Of a DNA stretch of 64,000 nucleotides, positions 11,101-26,100 are shown piece by piece. The notes under the pieces are model-generated. The model saw only the letters and a list, made by a program, of their open reading frames with translations, ran no database searches and was not told the origin of the DNA. The translations under genes and the position numbers were made by a program. Origin of the DNA: Phoronis australis (Eukaryota > Phoronida > Phoronidae); NCBI GenBank assembly GCA_002633005.1, contig NMRA01000622.1, forward strand, positions 34,952-98,951. The letters run 5' to 3'. The stretch's first letter is position 1; the number at the start of each line of letters is the position of its first letter.

Positions 11101-14100
11101 TTGTCCAGCTCATTAGAAGATAACTGACTTTCAGGGTATTACTTTCTCAGGTCAAGAGGTCATTCAGAACTTTTGCTATTGCGGTGAAACAATTAACTTG
11201 TTTACTATCAAAGGTGGAGCATTGTCATAATTTCTGGTAAATAACCTCACCAAGAACCATGTGATTTTAGTCAGATTTTCTACAAAATTCCAGAATTGTA
11301 ATAAGAAAGGTAAATATTTTGTGAAAGTAGAAAATCAGTGGAGTTTAATTTCCTACTGAACACAAACCTGTCTTCACATGACCATGTTTTCTTTTACTAA
11401 AATTTAGCAAAGAAACAATGTTTAAGGAAAATAAAGCATTATCAGCATGGCCAAATTTCATTTCAGATAAATATTTATGAACAAATCAGTTTTCCAAAAT
11501 GTCCTTTTTTACTTTGTTCAACTTTTGATGAAAATCAATATTTTCATAAAAATCATTCAACTCTCAATTTTTGATGGTTTATTATTAAAAACAAGCCCAT
11601 TTAAAAATCAGTCTGGAGAACAACGTTGATAGCATACAGTGCCCGTTTCATTTAAGTCTGGTTAGCTGTTTTTGAGATATGTTGGCAAAATTTCGAAATT
11701 TTCATCACTCATAACCATAAAACTGGACATCAACTTTTAACTTGAACAGGTAAAGGTCAGCATGACCAGCTAAACCATTAATGGACAGGCAAATGGAGAT
11801 TTAAAATTTCCCGCTTAAAAATCAAAATGATGTGACATTCAATTGCCAATCACGAAAGAAAGACAAAAGGTTGTTAGTTTTTTAGACATTCTATTTAAAA
11901 CACACTTGTTGTGCAAAAGGGAGGATAACGTACTAGGTTAACTTTATACATAACAGTCAGAGAAAAACTTTCAAAATCACTGTGAAGATAAGATGATAAT
12001 GCAATAAAAATGTAACACTGACTGAAGTCCCTTCTTAAAACGAAAGCAGAAAACTAACAAATATTCGAAAGTTGCATAAACTGTCTAACCTGTCCATTTA
12101 AGACATATGGAAATTTCAAGCCTGAAAAGCTTTTGAACAAAACTAAAAAATTCCACTTGACGCAGTTAAAAATTAATTTGACCAACATCTAGTCTGGCTA
12201 TGTGTGACTCACCTTTTCATTGCCTCTCTTCCACAATATTGCGACAATGTAGACAGCAGCAATGGGTGGAGCTAAGTAAGCACTGATAGCTTGGATATAG
12301 AGGAACAACTGACCTCCCTGCATCTCCTGAATCAGAGGGATCCACGCTATCCCTATAGCAACCATCACCAGCACAAACGCTCTGTGGAAAACATGCAGGC
12401 AGGTATTTGATAGTTGGTAAACATTGTGCAAAAGTTTGCACACTGTAGAGCCATCTCCTGCATTGGGTGGGGGGAGGTTATGAACATGACAATTTGACTT
12501 AAAAATGAGATCACGTGACAATAATAAAGACNAAATCCATCTGAAAACAGCAGGATAGCGTCATCTCACTATTAGGTGCCTACAAACCAAATTTCATGAA
12601 AATCCGTTCAGGACTTTTGAAGATACAAAGGTAAGCGTAAAAAAATAAAATTGCCACTAGGGGGCACACCGGTAGTCGGATCCGTCCGAAGCTTCGCACA
12701 TGCCGTCCCATTCATGAATGGAATATATGTGCCAAATTTCATGAACGTATGTCAAAGGGTTTTGGAGATAGAGCAGCGGACGCCGGACGCCAGACGCACG
12801 CCGCCCGGACAGACGGACGGATGGACGGACAGAGATGACGGCATAATGCGTCCACATATAAATATGTGGGCACATAAAAAATGGTTGACAAAGCATCATT
12901 TTTCCGATGTTTGACTTGAAATTGAGGTCATTTATTTAGATCCTAGATAACCTTTTCGACAGACTGTGCATCGTAGAGCTGTCGCTAAACATATTTGGTC
13001 AAAGTATACTTTCCCTATAATATTTGACTACGTCCCCGCAATTTAAAAGTCAAATTTGGATAACTAAGTGGCATTTTCCAGTAATTATTGTATAATGTAA
13101 TGTCTCGTGATTAGTCACAGCAGGTGCGCAAGAATTTTGTTCTTGCTGAAAACATAATTTTCTCTTGACTGGGATGGCCTTTTCGCAGCAGACGACAGGA
13201 CTCAACAATCACTACTATGTGTCTTATGCGCATGCCGTTTCATAAAGAAACGTCAAGATGACACTGGTTGTTCAAGATGCCGGAATACTAAGATTTTTTG
13301 AAGGATAATAGATTGACAATAACATAAACCAACATGATAATGAACTGGTGGAATCTGATCTTAAATCTTTGGTTGTACCTTGATCGATGGTTGTACTTAA
13401 AACGATATACCGGTAAAGTTTCGATTAACCAGAAAAGGAAAATGTAACACTTAATATTAAGTTTGTGGAAACCATGCGATAAGCGGAATTAAACTTTCAA
13501 AAATATTCAATTTCCGTACAAAAGAATCGAACAGAGATCAGATTCTTTGAATTTACGACTAATTCTGGTCTTGACAATAGAAGAGTAAAATTTGTCATTC
13601 AAAAATGGTAGTACGTAGTACAAAAGACATCAGAAATGCCTTTTGCTTGTTCTGCGTTCAGCTTCAACCATAGTTTGCCTTTGCCATTCCCCGATTTCCT
13701 AGTTTTCTGGAAATGCATTACTGCCGGGTTACTTCCGGCAGAGGATGTATGGCGACATTTTACAACAACTTTTGTGAATTGAAATTGAAATTACCAATCA
13801 GTATTTTGCACTGGACAAGTCTTGAAAACAAAAAAACTAGTGGACACTATCGAGAGCTTGAGAAGATCAACATTCTGTAGAGAAATCTCCTAAATGAAAG
13901 TCGCATATACTCTGTGCATAGAATGGACAGTGTCAAAATTGGATTGAATCTCTAATAAGCACATGCCTATTGACCCAAATAGGTCCATCCAGCTCTCACA
14001 TTGCTACTTGTAACTGGAAGGCTTGATTTAGAGACCTTGCGGGTGGCCAATTTAATTTGATTGACAATCTGGTAAAATTCCCAGGCCACCACAAAGTTGC

Positions 14101-17100
14101 CATGCACACATTTGAGCATGCACTCAAAATACTACACAGAAGACACAAACACACAGAAGTAGAAATCCTTCAGCTGCAATGAAAGGGTCCATGTACGAGT
14201 CATGCATAGCTGAAGAGTGGCAATTGTGTCTGTCTGCCTCTGTGCACCCAGGCTACTGGACCCTAGAAGGGGAAATTATTGGTTGTCACCGAGGATGTGG
14301 ACACTACTAATTTCATATCCAACAATAAAAAACTGACTGATGGATTTGGGGTGCCCCAATGGACATTTACTGAGTTTGCCGAGTTTCTGCTTCTGAGTAG
14401 TTTTACGATGTAAGAATCTTATTAAGGAAGCTAGTGTGACCGCATGCTTCACTTGTTATATAAGTTGATATCTTGCAGTCTTGCATGTTTCTGTATTTTT
14501 GCGAACTTTTCACCCCTACATAATAAAGAAACACCAGGTATCTCGTTCACTCCATTTCCAGCATTCAGTTCTTGTTTGGCAGCCTGAGAATTTAGCCAGG
14601 TCACATTTGGCGAGTTAAGTAACATATAATGTGCTAAGCCTAAAGCACAGCTGGGTAATCAGAATTTGAGTTCTGTAGATATTTTAAATCGAAATTTTCA
14701 AGGTTGCTCAAGACCTCTCTTAATTCTAACTTTGATGCTCTGTAGGAATGTGACAGCCGTGCAATACCCGACTCACACCCATGAGGTCATACCGATAATA
14801 TACAACTGCGTAGGCGGGACTGAAATAGGCTTCACCATGTATAATTTCTTACGAGTTCCTTCAAATTAACTGATAATTACTGCAAAACTGCTTTCCGTTA
14901 TCCATTTTCCTACGATTTTCTGAAACTTCTGACAACGGATGGGCAGTCTAATCATTGAGAAGAAAAAGAGCGATTTTGTTCAAATAAATGGTCTTATTAC
15001 AATTATCTTATTGTTGACATTCCAATGGGAACACGACACTGACCTGCCAACAACCATGAGTTCCCTGACCTTGGCGGACGTGCGTATCCTCTTGTAAATA
15101 TCCATAGTGAAGAGTGTACTGGCGCTGTTGAAGATAGATGTCAAGTCACTCATAAGTGCTGCCAACATCACAGCCATCATGACGCCACGCAGACCTGAGG
15201 AATGGCAATTAGAGACATTAATTAGAGGATGGTCATTATCATTCATTTGGCTGTATGATTTGCACATCAGCAGACACTGGGGTTAAGGGACGGGGGATGG
15301 GGGGTCAGGCAGGGTCATGCTATATAGTTCTGTAATTTACCAAGCTCTATGAAGTATTTTATAATACATTGTTATTCACAAATTTAAGGAAGACTGTTTT
15401 GTTCAGATAGTAGTCAGTTTTACTGAGATTCTGCAACAGTTGCATTTTCATTACCTTGATTTTATTTACTTTTAACACCTGAGGCAATCAGTTTTAGCTG
15501 CCAATAAGGGGCATGCAGGTTAGTTTATGTCTCAATGATCAATTTATTAAGTTGACAACTGTTATCAACATATTTGGGCATAACTAGTACAAAAAACTTC
15601 TAAGCATTATAACATTTAGTTTATTTATTACGTAAAGCCTGATCAGCAAACAGCTTTCAATGCAACAACTGATAAACAAGGTAAAAGACACTTGATCCTT
15701 TAACAACAAGTGATCTTCAACAACAAAACTGACGTCAGTTTTCAAGTTAGAACAAGCCTGTTAATCATTTTCATATTATGTGTATTACGTGATTGTTGGT
15801 GCTTGAGAACAAATGTATAATATTCCACTCAGCCTCAACGAAGAGTCCAATAGCATTCTGTTGAGATTTTTAGCTCAGCTAGGCAACATTGTGCCCACAT
15901 TCATTTTGCTCACTCACAGTTGAGCAGGATAACACAATTTGCTCAGACTCACACCTGAGCAGGATAACATTGTGCCCAGAGTCAAAGCTGAGCAGGTTAC
16001 TATGCTGCTCAGACTAGCCAAGAAGGATAATTCACAGCTGACCTGTTGAACATTTTCTCAGACTCACAGCTAAGCAGGATAAGTTCTACTCATACTCACA
16101 GATGAGTTGAACACCACTCTGCTCTGACTCACAGCTGAGCTGCAACCAGATTCCAATGAATCATGATGTGATCCCCATTCAACGGTGTGGTCAGACTACT
16201 CAGTTAATAGGTACTCTACTGTAGGGTGGTGTACACACGTCAAGTCACCTCACTGTGTTGCTTAGGCAGGTTACAACATATAAGTTGGGATATACAGCCC
16301 AATTGTAATGTGCCTTATTTCTCTTTTTCAGCTGTTGTAGTTCACTGGTTTCTGCCAAATTCAAACAAAGAAAAAGCTCAAATTTCCATAGAAATTTATC
16401 TTATAGCCCTTGGTGTCTAAATTTGCTCAGGAAAAAAGTTAGAAGTAAGCATGGGCTATAATTGCTGATGTAGCCAGACTATTGATAAATCCCCAAACAA
16501 AAGAAGTCCTTTATGAATTAGTCAAGGTGCTGTGGTACCTGGCTATTGTAATCCCAACCTGTAAGAACCATTCATAGTTGATGGTTGGGAAATAACCTAG
16601 GGCATAATGATACCCAGTGCAACTCAGACACCTACTTAACACCAAAAACACTAAATGATCAACCATGAAATGTACCGTAAGTGGATTGTGGAAGAGTCCA
16701 AGAGTGTGTTGATGGTTTTGACCAGTTCCGACTGTCAGTATATAGCTTCTCCCACAGCAAGACTCGTGCACTGCCTCCAAGCTGCAACACATGGACTGGG
16801 TTCACTGAGACTAAATGGTACGGGATCGGGTTGGGAAAAGGGGCTTTCTGTCTTTGGTAGCCACCATTTTTTCAAACAATATGAGATGTCGAAAAACCCC
16901 TTGGACGCATAAATCTCTGCTCTCGGGAGATTAACGAAGTGACTCTAGAGTGGGAAACCTCTCTAATTCAATCGTCCCCTTTGGGAGGTCAGGAGTACGT
17001 GTATATTGACTTGACCTCTTTGGGTCCAATCTGATACCACTTTTGTCTCTGGCCAGGACACACGGGAACCCTTAAGGACTAACATCCTGGTTTTTGAGTC

Positions 17101-20100
17101 TAATTGTCTTAAGCCAGTTATGGCTAGTGGTAGAAAACACAGAACTTTGCATCAAAAAATCTTGGGCAAACCCTGGTGCACAAGAGTAGCATCAGTGGCA
17201 CTATCTGACAAGCCTCATTGCACAGTTGGCCCTGGGATGAAGCGACGCTTGGGCACTCGAAGGTAGACATACCAAAGCTAGGAAATCCATTTGTAGCAGA
17301 AGCTCATTCACCAGGGGTCATATGCTCGCTTGGAGGAACCAATGTAGAGAGCTGTTAAAACCATTGTCAGACCCTATGGTCTGCGAATGCTGGAAAGCCT
17401 TTGACTGGACCTTGGTTGCCACAGTTTTGAGAGAAGGAAAGTGGTTGCAGACCTGAATCGTAACCTATACTTCTTATATGGATCCACAAAAAACCAATAA
17501 CCAACCCTAGTCAGGGTTCAAGTGACCAGTGCATTGCAGGGCAGTTGAATGTGGTCTTTGCAGCCACGGACATCCGCCTCAAGAATCCACCCTTACTAGT
17601 AGTTTCTATAAAGCAAGAGGAAGCACCCCTACTGAGGAAGCTTGGTATGAGAAATAGCTGGACTCTTCTATAGGAGTGGACCGTGAAATTACCAAGCTCC
17701 TGAAAGTGCAAGGAGGCTGCTAGCTCGAATCCCAAACCTGCCCGGACACTCCCCAATGAGCAAATGGTGGTGGAAAGGCTGACAACTGTAGAAGCTCTCA
17801 CCATCTCGCTGCTGCTAAGCAGATGATAACTGGGAGTGGGCTCATCAGATGGCTCAGAAGCTTGAAAATCCAGAAATCGATGTTCAGCAGGTTGTTAAGC
17901 ACGCTAAAGTTATCAACAAACTAAATCCGCTGCAACGACTAGCTTGTTATTTGTATGTTACCTCTGCATTTCCAGGAATGCCTTCTCCAGCCCTAGCATT
18001 ATGTTAACCAGTCTACCACCGCAGACTGTAAAATTTGTGTACACCTTGAGGGCCAAGCTGCATGTGCCAACCATTTGCATTGGAAAAGTTAATGAAGACA
18101 GTTGATCGGTGCTATAATTTTTCATCAATGCTCTTCATGAAGACAAATCATTAGTAGAGCATGGTATGTATTGAGGCAGGTGTCAAAAACAAATCCGACA
18201 CTACGAGGTGCTACACTAGAAAGAATTGCCCAAAACTGCAGCCTTATAGCTGCTTCCCTCGATCACATATACCGAGGCACTAGGAAAAAATTAAAATGAC
18301 CACAAGGGGATACCTACTAAGTAGATCAGTTGGAAAATTAATTAAAGTCATATGGTACTGTCCTCAATAGGAGCACATCTGAAAACTTCCAAGTGGTTTA
18401 TCAAACAGAGAAACTACAAAATGACAGAGCAGCCATTAAAATTTGACGAATGTAGCCATCTCCTCACATATAATTTTTTGCCAACCATGAACATCGACAG
18501 AGGAACTCCTTGAGGTCATATACAAAGAAAACCTTCATCGCCACTGTCATCCACTCATTGTTGATCAGTTGGATAAAAACTTGTGACCTGTATTATATTT
18601 CTGTTTGAGGGTAAAAAAGCAAGGAAAGGTTCCCTTCATATTGACACATGGTGGAAATGTGAAGTTGTCATCGATTCATTTTTTTAAAATTTGTATTTAA
18701 CCAAAATACATTAGTCAATTGGTTATGAACCACGGTGTCACAAGTTATTTTGCAGTCATTGAGGAATCACTTTAATAGCGGGTTGAAATTATGGACAGCT
18801 AAAAACAAGTTACTTGATCACATGTAAAGTACTACACGAGGGTTAACAATATCTTCAATGATGATGTGCGTGAAAGTATTGTGTTTTTAAATATACATTT
18901 GTATTTCTGATATATCACACTGTCTTGCTAATTGCTTTTGTTCTGATTGTTTCTACTATGTAATTACCGACATTCATCAAGACTTGCATTCGTGTTTAAA
19001 ATTTATGAGAATACGTTTGACTCGATATGGAAAATATTTCCAATTATACGAACACAAACAGTGACATGTTAAGCGAACAACAGCAAATCCCAATATTCAG
19101 TTTGTGATAAAGTGTTTTGACTACACACACAAAAGACAAATAAATTCTGATGAGACCCTGCCTGACTGGCCAAAAGAGGGGGCTCTTGGCTTAAACAGCA
19201 ATTCAGGAAATAGAAAGCATAGTGCAGTTAGTGAGAATCAAGAGACAGCATCCTGGTGGAAATGAAGAGCATGTGGGGTGAGAAAACCATACCGAATATC
19301 GGACTGGTTTTTAAGGGAGGTGAAGAATAATTGGCCCTAATACTGACAGGCTGCAGTTCCAACAAAATATCTCTTTATTAACTTCTGATATCAGTTTTGA
19401 AGTCATGTTCACTACAGAACAAAGTGACATGTCTGATTGGACAATGTGATAATAGGGATGCATAGAATTGTGAGGTGGCACGGACAGAGTGTCTAGCAAC
19501 ATCTTCATGTCCTGAAGGGATTCATGAAATGATAATTAATAGTTAGCCACCAGCAGTGTCTCTTCATTCAAACTGGTGCAGCAGGGATCAGGTATTCAAG
19601 GAAACATAGAAGCCGTTCGTGTACAATTAATGGTAATTAAAAATGCCTCATCAGCAGTAATGTCACAAGTAAAATGAAGAGAGAATGGCACTAGAATTTG
19701 CAAAAACAATTTATAAACAACAAGGTAATGAACTTAGTGTTGTTCAGCAACAATTGGTACAAACTAAGAAGTTAGAGGAAGGCAAAAGATTACAATTGGC
19801 ACAAGGAAAGAAGTTCTGGGAAATGAAGATAACAATTGTTCATGTGGGGCCATTAATGCACTTGACGTAAAAATTAAAAGGTTGCGTTAAACAAAATCCA
19901 CTTCACAGCAAACAGTTTCATTCTGGTCATGTCATGATTCCTAATGAAGTGACTATAGAAATCATTTTCACTGGCAGGTAAGGACATAGCAAGTTGTGTA
20001 GGAGTTAAAATGACAAGATTGAATAGAACAGAGAAACTGCCGTGTGAAAAGTGATTTCGTTTGTCACCATGATGAAGGAAACCAACTGTTATTAGAGGAT

Positions 20101-23100
20101 GCCGGGCGATTAGCTGATAATTATATTTTCCACGTGATCAATATTTCCTCTCTGAGGTAGACAGAGAATGCGTGCTTTAAGAACCTGTAATATACAAATG
20201 TCTAGAGAGTGTGACTGTACAAGACTCATTCTGAAAACAAGATAAGCCTACGGCATCTTGAAAAACATTGCACACAAATGGTGCAGTACTGAAACAAGGA
20301 CAGAGTCATGCCATATTTTTACTCAAGAACCCCAATTGTTTGACAAGCCAAGAGAGTAATGCTTCATTACATGACAGTTCTACACGGTGCTGCATTAGTC
20401 AAGTCAGCCTGCAATTAACTGGGACCAGTGCAATGCCATCACATACCACCTGCATCAAAGTTTCAGACTGAAATCCGTCAATTACATTTCTAGATAAGAT
20501 ACAAAATGCTTTCTTCCAAAAAATACATTAAATAGCCACTAGGAGGTGCTGCAGGTGAATTCACCCAAAATTGAACTGCCATCACATATCCATATGTTAA
20601 GTTTCATAATTGTACACTCTTTTGCTGTCAAATCAGTAATAATACTGAAAAACCCCACACCTGGCGGGCACCGCTCTTAGGTGAATGCTTCTCATAATAA
20701 CGGTCATTAGATGGAGCAGAACATGTCGAACATGTCCGAAAATGAGATGGCGTCGACAGCTCCTGAAAAGGAAACTATCTACTTGATACTTTCATGAAAA
20801 TTTGCCAAATGATTAAAGAGTGTAATGTAGAAACATGAAATTGCCATCTTGAGGCAAAGTGGTAGCCTGATTTATACTTCTGTTGTCAAATTAACAGGTA
20901 TACACTAACCAAACTTACAAAACATCTTGCATAAGCATGGTCACAACACAGAAGCAAAAATGTCCCTAGAGGAAACCAGTATTTGGATCCATCTGACAAT
21001 AAACCACAATGGTGCTCTCCTCAAAAGGAATACATCTACAAATTTTCCTGACAATCTTCTACGCGGATTGGCGTAATACTATACACTACAGACAACTCAA
21101 AAATAATAAAAGTGGCACAGAATACTGTACCAAAATGGAAAGCTGTTCTTATATTGATAATAGAAAATTGTTTTCCAATTTTTATTGAAAGTCAAGGAAC
21201 TCCAAACACACAGAGGCAAAGTTAAACATAAAGACTAGAATTGTCACTAACAGGGCACAGAGCTGTGTAAAATTTGTAGGCAGCCTTTATTACATTTATA
21301 GTATAAGAAATGCAAATTTTCACAAAGATCCTGCAAAAGATTAAGGTGATACAGCCGTGGATGCAAAAATGACGATATCATCATTATGTGCACCAAAGAT
21401 GTCAAATCTGTCCAAAATGCCCTAGCCAGGGTCTCCTGATCAGGACCACATAAAAGTTTTTAAAAGACTGAGCTGTTTAGCAGATAAGGGGGTGGACACC
21501 AAAAATAAAATATAATTAGAAAATGGTATTTAAGTGGCCATCAAAAATGGAACACCATTGCCATATCCTCAATACAAACCTATTTGCCAAAATTTTCAGG
21601 AATTCATGAAATCAAGGCAGTCCAAAGATACAGAAGCAATTAAGTTAATATAAAAATCCTAAAATTGCCCCTAGGGGGCACAGCAGTACAATAGTCCGAT
21701 TGGTCTGAAACAAGCCATCACTTGTCACCAGGAACAATCAAATTTCCCAAAGATTCCATAAAGGGTGAAGGAGATACAGCTTTAGGAACAAAAAAAAAAA
21801 CAAATTAAATTGCCACTAGGGGATGCCAAAGTACTAAAACCTGTCCACAAACAACATTAACAGCAGTCATCTCATCAGAAACACGTCTGCCAATTTTCAC
21901 AAAGATCAATCGAGTTACGTGTCGGATAGAAGCCACATAAAAAATTGACTTGAACATTTCAAGAATGCCCACTAGGAAAATTACAGCAGCAGACGCTGGA
22001 CGCCCAGACAAAGATGACAGCAATATGCACCCACACTATGTAGGAGCATAACAGTAGAGCAATTTGTGGCTAGCTCTTGGTTATCCACAGCAGTGTACTC
22101 GAATTTAGAAGTCAATTAACAGGCACATCAGATCAAAATATAGTAAGTGATTTCAGAGAGGTTATGATACTAAAGGAAACAATTTGCTTACAATTACAAC
22201 ACTTAAGTTAGATGTTTAAGTTTATTGCATTCTATAAAGACCAATACTTAGTAATTCAAGTCTCAAAATAAGCAAGTCACGAGATTTAAATCACTGCCTT
22301 GTTTAAAGAACTTTAAGGTAATTTATGCAATTTATATAAATTACGCAAAATTAATGCTTTTAGGTGAAGCATAGTATCTAAACATAATAGCAAACATTAA
22401 AACAATTTTAATTGTTGATCTGCACTTCAAAAGGTCAATAATTTTAAAAATATTTTAGTTTCAGTTAACTAAAAAGGAGTATTAAAGGCTCAACATTTGT
22501 AATATTTTATAACCATATTACAAGAAAGATATTTTTAATTTAAGGTGACTTTATAAAGAAGTGTAATAGAAGTTCAACATTTTAAAACCCGTACGTGGTG
22601 ATTTAAGTCTCACAAGTACGTAGAATAAGAAAACTCTTTACCAGTTGACAAATCTGCAGTCAAACTGCAGAATGTTGATATTGCGCTACTAACAGCAAAT
22701 TGCTTGAATACTTGTTTGAAAGTCTGGCCAAAATTCCTTGAGAAATACTGAGGGAATTTCTCAAAGAAGCCCACTTCCCTACATGGAAGTGTGAAAACCC
22801 AAAACGGACCAAAATCCAAGAAAATACGGGTGAATCCCAAAATGCAAATAATATATGCTTAAGGGCACTTTGTAAGGTCATTTTTTGAAAAGTTTGATTT
22901 AAACTCCTTGAGAAATGCAGGAGTCGGTCATAGAATAGTCACTATTCTTTATGAGGACACAAAGACACAATGATGGACATACAGACGGACGCGTACTATT
23001 ATCATATCCCCTTTGGTGGGGGATAAATTACATCGAAATAGCTGTTGATGTTTACGTTGACAAGCCAATAGCAACAGGCACAAGAAAAACGTGGAGCGTT

Positions 23101-26100
23101 GAAATGCGCACACGAATGCACTGCTAACAGACGAGTGCGCTTCTAGGGGTGTTTATTTGGAATATAAAAATGGCAACTAGATGACACAAAATATGCTGAA
23201 TTCATCTGAAACTTGTATGTGTCATCAAAGCTATTTACCAAGGCCTAATTTCTACAACTATCCTTAGAGTGGTTTGGTCGACAGAGGGGCAAGACGCCAA
23301 ATAACAAGACTCGGAAACAGTAAAAATGGCCACAAAAAGGCAAAAAGCCTCGAATTTTTCCGAAAACCGGACGTTAACGTCACCTCACTCATAGATGCCT
23401 AAGTACTAAATTTTATGAAAATCCATTGATGACCTTTTAAGATACCGAGGTAAACGTAAAAAACTAAAATTGCCACTATCAGGGGCACACCGATAGCCCG
23501 ATACGTCCGAAAGTCATCATCCTCAGTTGTCCACTTCATATATATACACCTGAAGCAAAATTCAATAAAGATCTTGAAGAGCATTTAGGAAATACAGCCA
23601 TGGGTGCAAAAACAAACAAAACTGCCACTAGGAGGCGCCATAGTAGTCCAAGTCATAGGAAAATCATCGTCAGCCGCCCTCTTCACAATTATATTCCAAT
23701 TTTCAAAATCTTCCCTAGAGCGGTTTGGTTGATAGAACGGCGGACGCCAAAAACAGACACGAAAACAGCAAAAATGGCTACTATGTGGCCCTAAGTACCT
23801 TGAATCTGTCCGAAAACAAGAGGATGGCATCATCTCACTAATAGATGCCTAACTGCCAAATTTTATGAAAATCCGTTGAGGACCTCCGAAGATACAGAGG
23901 TAAGCGTAAAAAAATAAAATTGCCACTAGGGGGAAAAACAGTAGTCGGAGAGATTCAAAATTTGTCGTCGTCTGTCTTCAGCTTCACAGGAACACACTTG
24001 CCAAATCTCAAGATCCTATAAAGGGTTTAGGAGATACAGCTGCGGACGCCGGATGCCCAGACAGAGATGACGGCAATATGCGGCCACATATAAATAAGGG
24101 CGCATAAAATTGAATTTATGCAAGAAAACACTACCCCCCAAAGACAATTAACACATGCCTCATTAATTAAGGGTGCTAATCAAGCAATGATTTACCGCAA
24201 TCTCTTTAATCCAGAGGGCAGTAGCTTATTTGAACTTTGAAATGCTTGTGCTGATGGCCATTTTCAACATTTGAGAAACATGATCAAGATGCCGTGAGAG
24301 GTTCATTACAGATCATTTAGCAGACTTAGTGCAGTTGGAAGAACTCTGGTTTCTAGGAATTTGTACGTAGAAAAATGAAGCACAGAATTTGATGCAAACA
24401 AGTGATGACCAGGACATCTATTGAGAACATGACCCGTTTCGTGCAATGCATTATTTAAAGCTCCTGATTTCAACATCATCACTTTCAAACAGGTTGAAAG
24501 ATTTCTAAATCAAAACATAAATGAATATGAACTTGTTTCGCAGAAATGGAGATTGCCAATTTAAAGGCTATATTGGGTAACAGAGCTATTTCACAGTCAC
24601 TACAAGGCGGAGAAAATGAACATGTCAAATCAATGTTAGGAAAAATTACTGCAAAGTACATTTAGCATTCCAGGAATAGCTGCAGCAAACAAGTAATAAT
24701 GTCTTGTGAACACCAGGTGTATCTCTCTCACCATTTCACAAAGCTGCCACAATCCTTTTGCCTGACAGCAGGTGCCCCCTATTGGTACTTACCTGTAGGC
24801 ATCACCTCCAACACCAAGCGTGGGTAAGCAGTATTACTACAACCAGCAGGGTTACCACACACCTCGCGGCAGACATCAGGGTCAACACAGCCTACCTCAT
24901 CTAAATTAATGGAAGATTAAAATATCCATTATACTGGCCAGGATAATGGTTTTGTCGGTCCAAACTTCAAAATCTCCGAAAAGTGATAAGAAAGAACTTC
25001 AGAGGCAACAACCAAAACTGCACTAGAAGTTAGAGCCAAACAAAAGATTTAAGTGTTAGGCAAGTTTCACCCAGAGATCAGTCAGCACACATGAACATAA
25101 TGCAATAGAAGTATGACCTTAGTGCAGAGAGCAAAAAACTGAATGGGAATTAAGCTCTATGGTTTTAATTCAATGAGAGACTTGATCAGATAAGAGAACT
25201 AGTGCTCACTGGAAGTCACATTGTCTGATATCAAGCAGTGTAGCTGTAGAAGAAAACCATGTTGATCGGGTGTTTCTCATGTTGCCTCAAAATCTTGGAT
25301 AGAATAGCATGACCTTACACTTTTGCAAGTTTCTCGCATCTAGGGAGATAGCGCAGGTGGTCACCATGTATTGAAACATAATATTGTGATTTACTGATAA
25401 TTAATCCAACAGGTTTAGAAACTGCAAATTCCCCATTTATGTCAAAACAATGACCAATAGAGTGGTTGGTCTAAGACATTGAAGAAACTAATAACCACCA
25501 GAAATTTGTCACATACAATTTGGTTGATTACTTTTTGCAATTCAACTGACTGCTATTAATTTCGACATTAAGAGGTGTGGTCTATCTGTTCTAAACTATA
25601 ATAATATATATGTCCAAAGTTCATGCATCAACCTAATCAAACTATTTGTGGCAACATTAAAATCACTGAATGTTTGCACCTAGCTATGTCAGACTTTAAT
25701 TATAATCATTGAATGTTTGTACCTAGTCACAGTGACTTCCATTATAATCACCGAATGCTTGTACCCAGTCATCATGCTTAACCCTAGCCATGTTGACTTT
25801 TATTAAGAATAATATAATCTCCGAATGTTTGTACCTAGCCACTGAATGATTTTCACTATTCAGTAGGAGTTTGTTAAAAATAATAGAGCCACAACACATG
25901 GCCACAAGACACCGAAATATTAACAATTAAACATCTCCTGCTAACATCTAACTGCCTGTACTTCTTACATATGGTCCACCTAAAGTGCCAAAACTAATCA
26001 GCCACAGTTTTCCTGACATGGCAGGTCATTTCAGTTCCACTGGTGGTGAATTCCACTTAAATATACTGATCAGTGGAGACTAGGCATTCCACTTGACGCT

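Larger units (their letters stand above)
9566..12212 (-). other. intron between exons i and j
   Basis: Contains a duplicated ~110-bp segment (10020-10130 and 10226-10510), the second copy split by a short insertion. 10660-12212 is AT-rich with no feature recognised. Confidence 0.6.
15195..24792 (-). other. intron between exons g and h (9.6 kb)
   Basis: Holds a tandem repeat (15868-16142), a possible transposon-derived tract (16640-18250), a long modular repeat (20520-22052), an AT-rich stretch (22100-22600), a second dispersed repeat end (22720-23025) and another modular copy (23155-24108). An open frame at 19685-19867 (Gln/Lys-rich) has no recognised domain. Confidence 0.6.

Noticed and set aside
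16655-16912. Coding fragment of a transposon
   Set aside because: Suggestive composition but no motif I could match to any transposase or reverse transcriptase; kept only as an unassigned tract.
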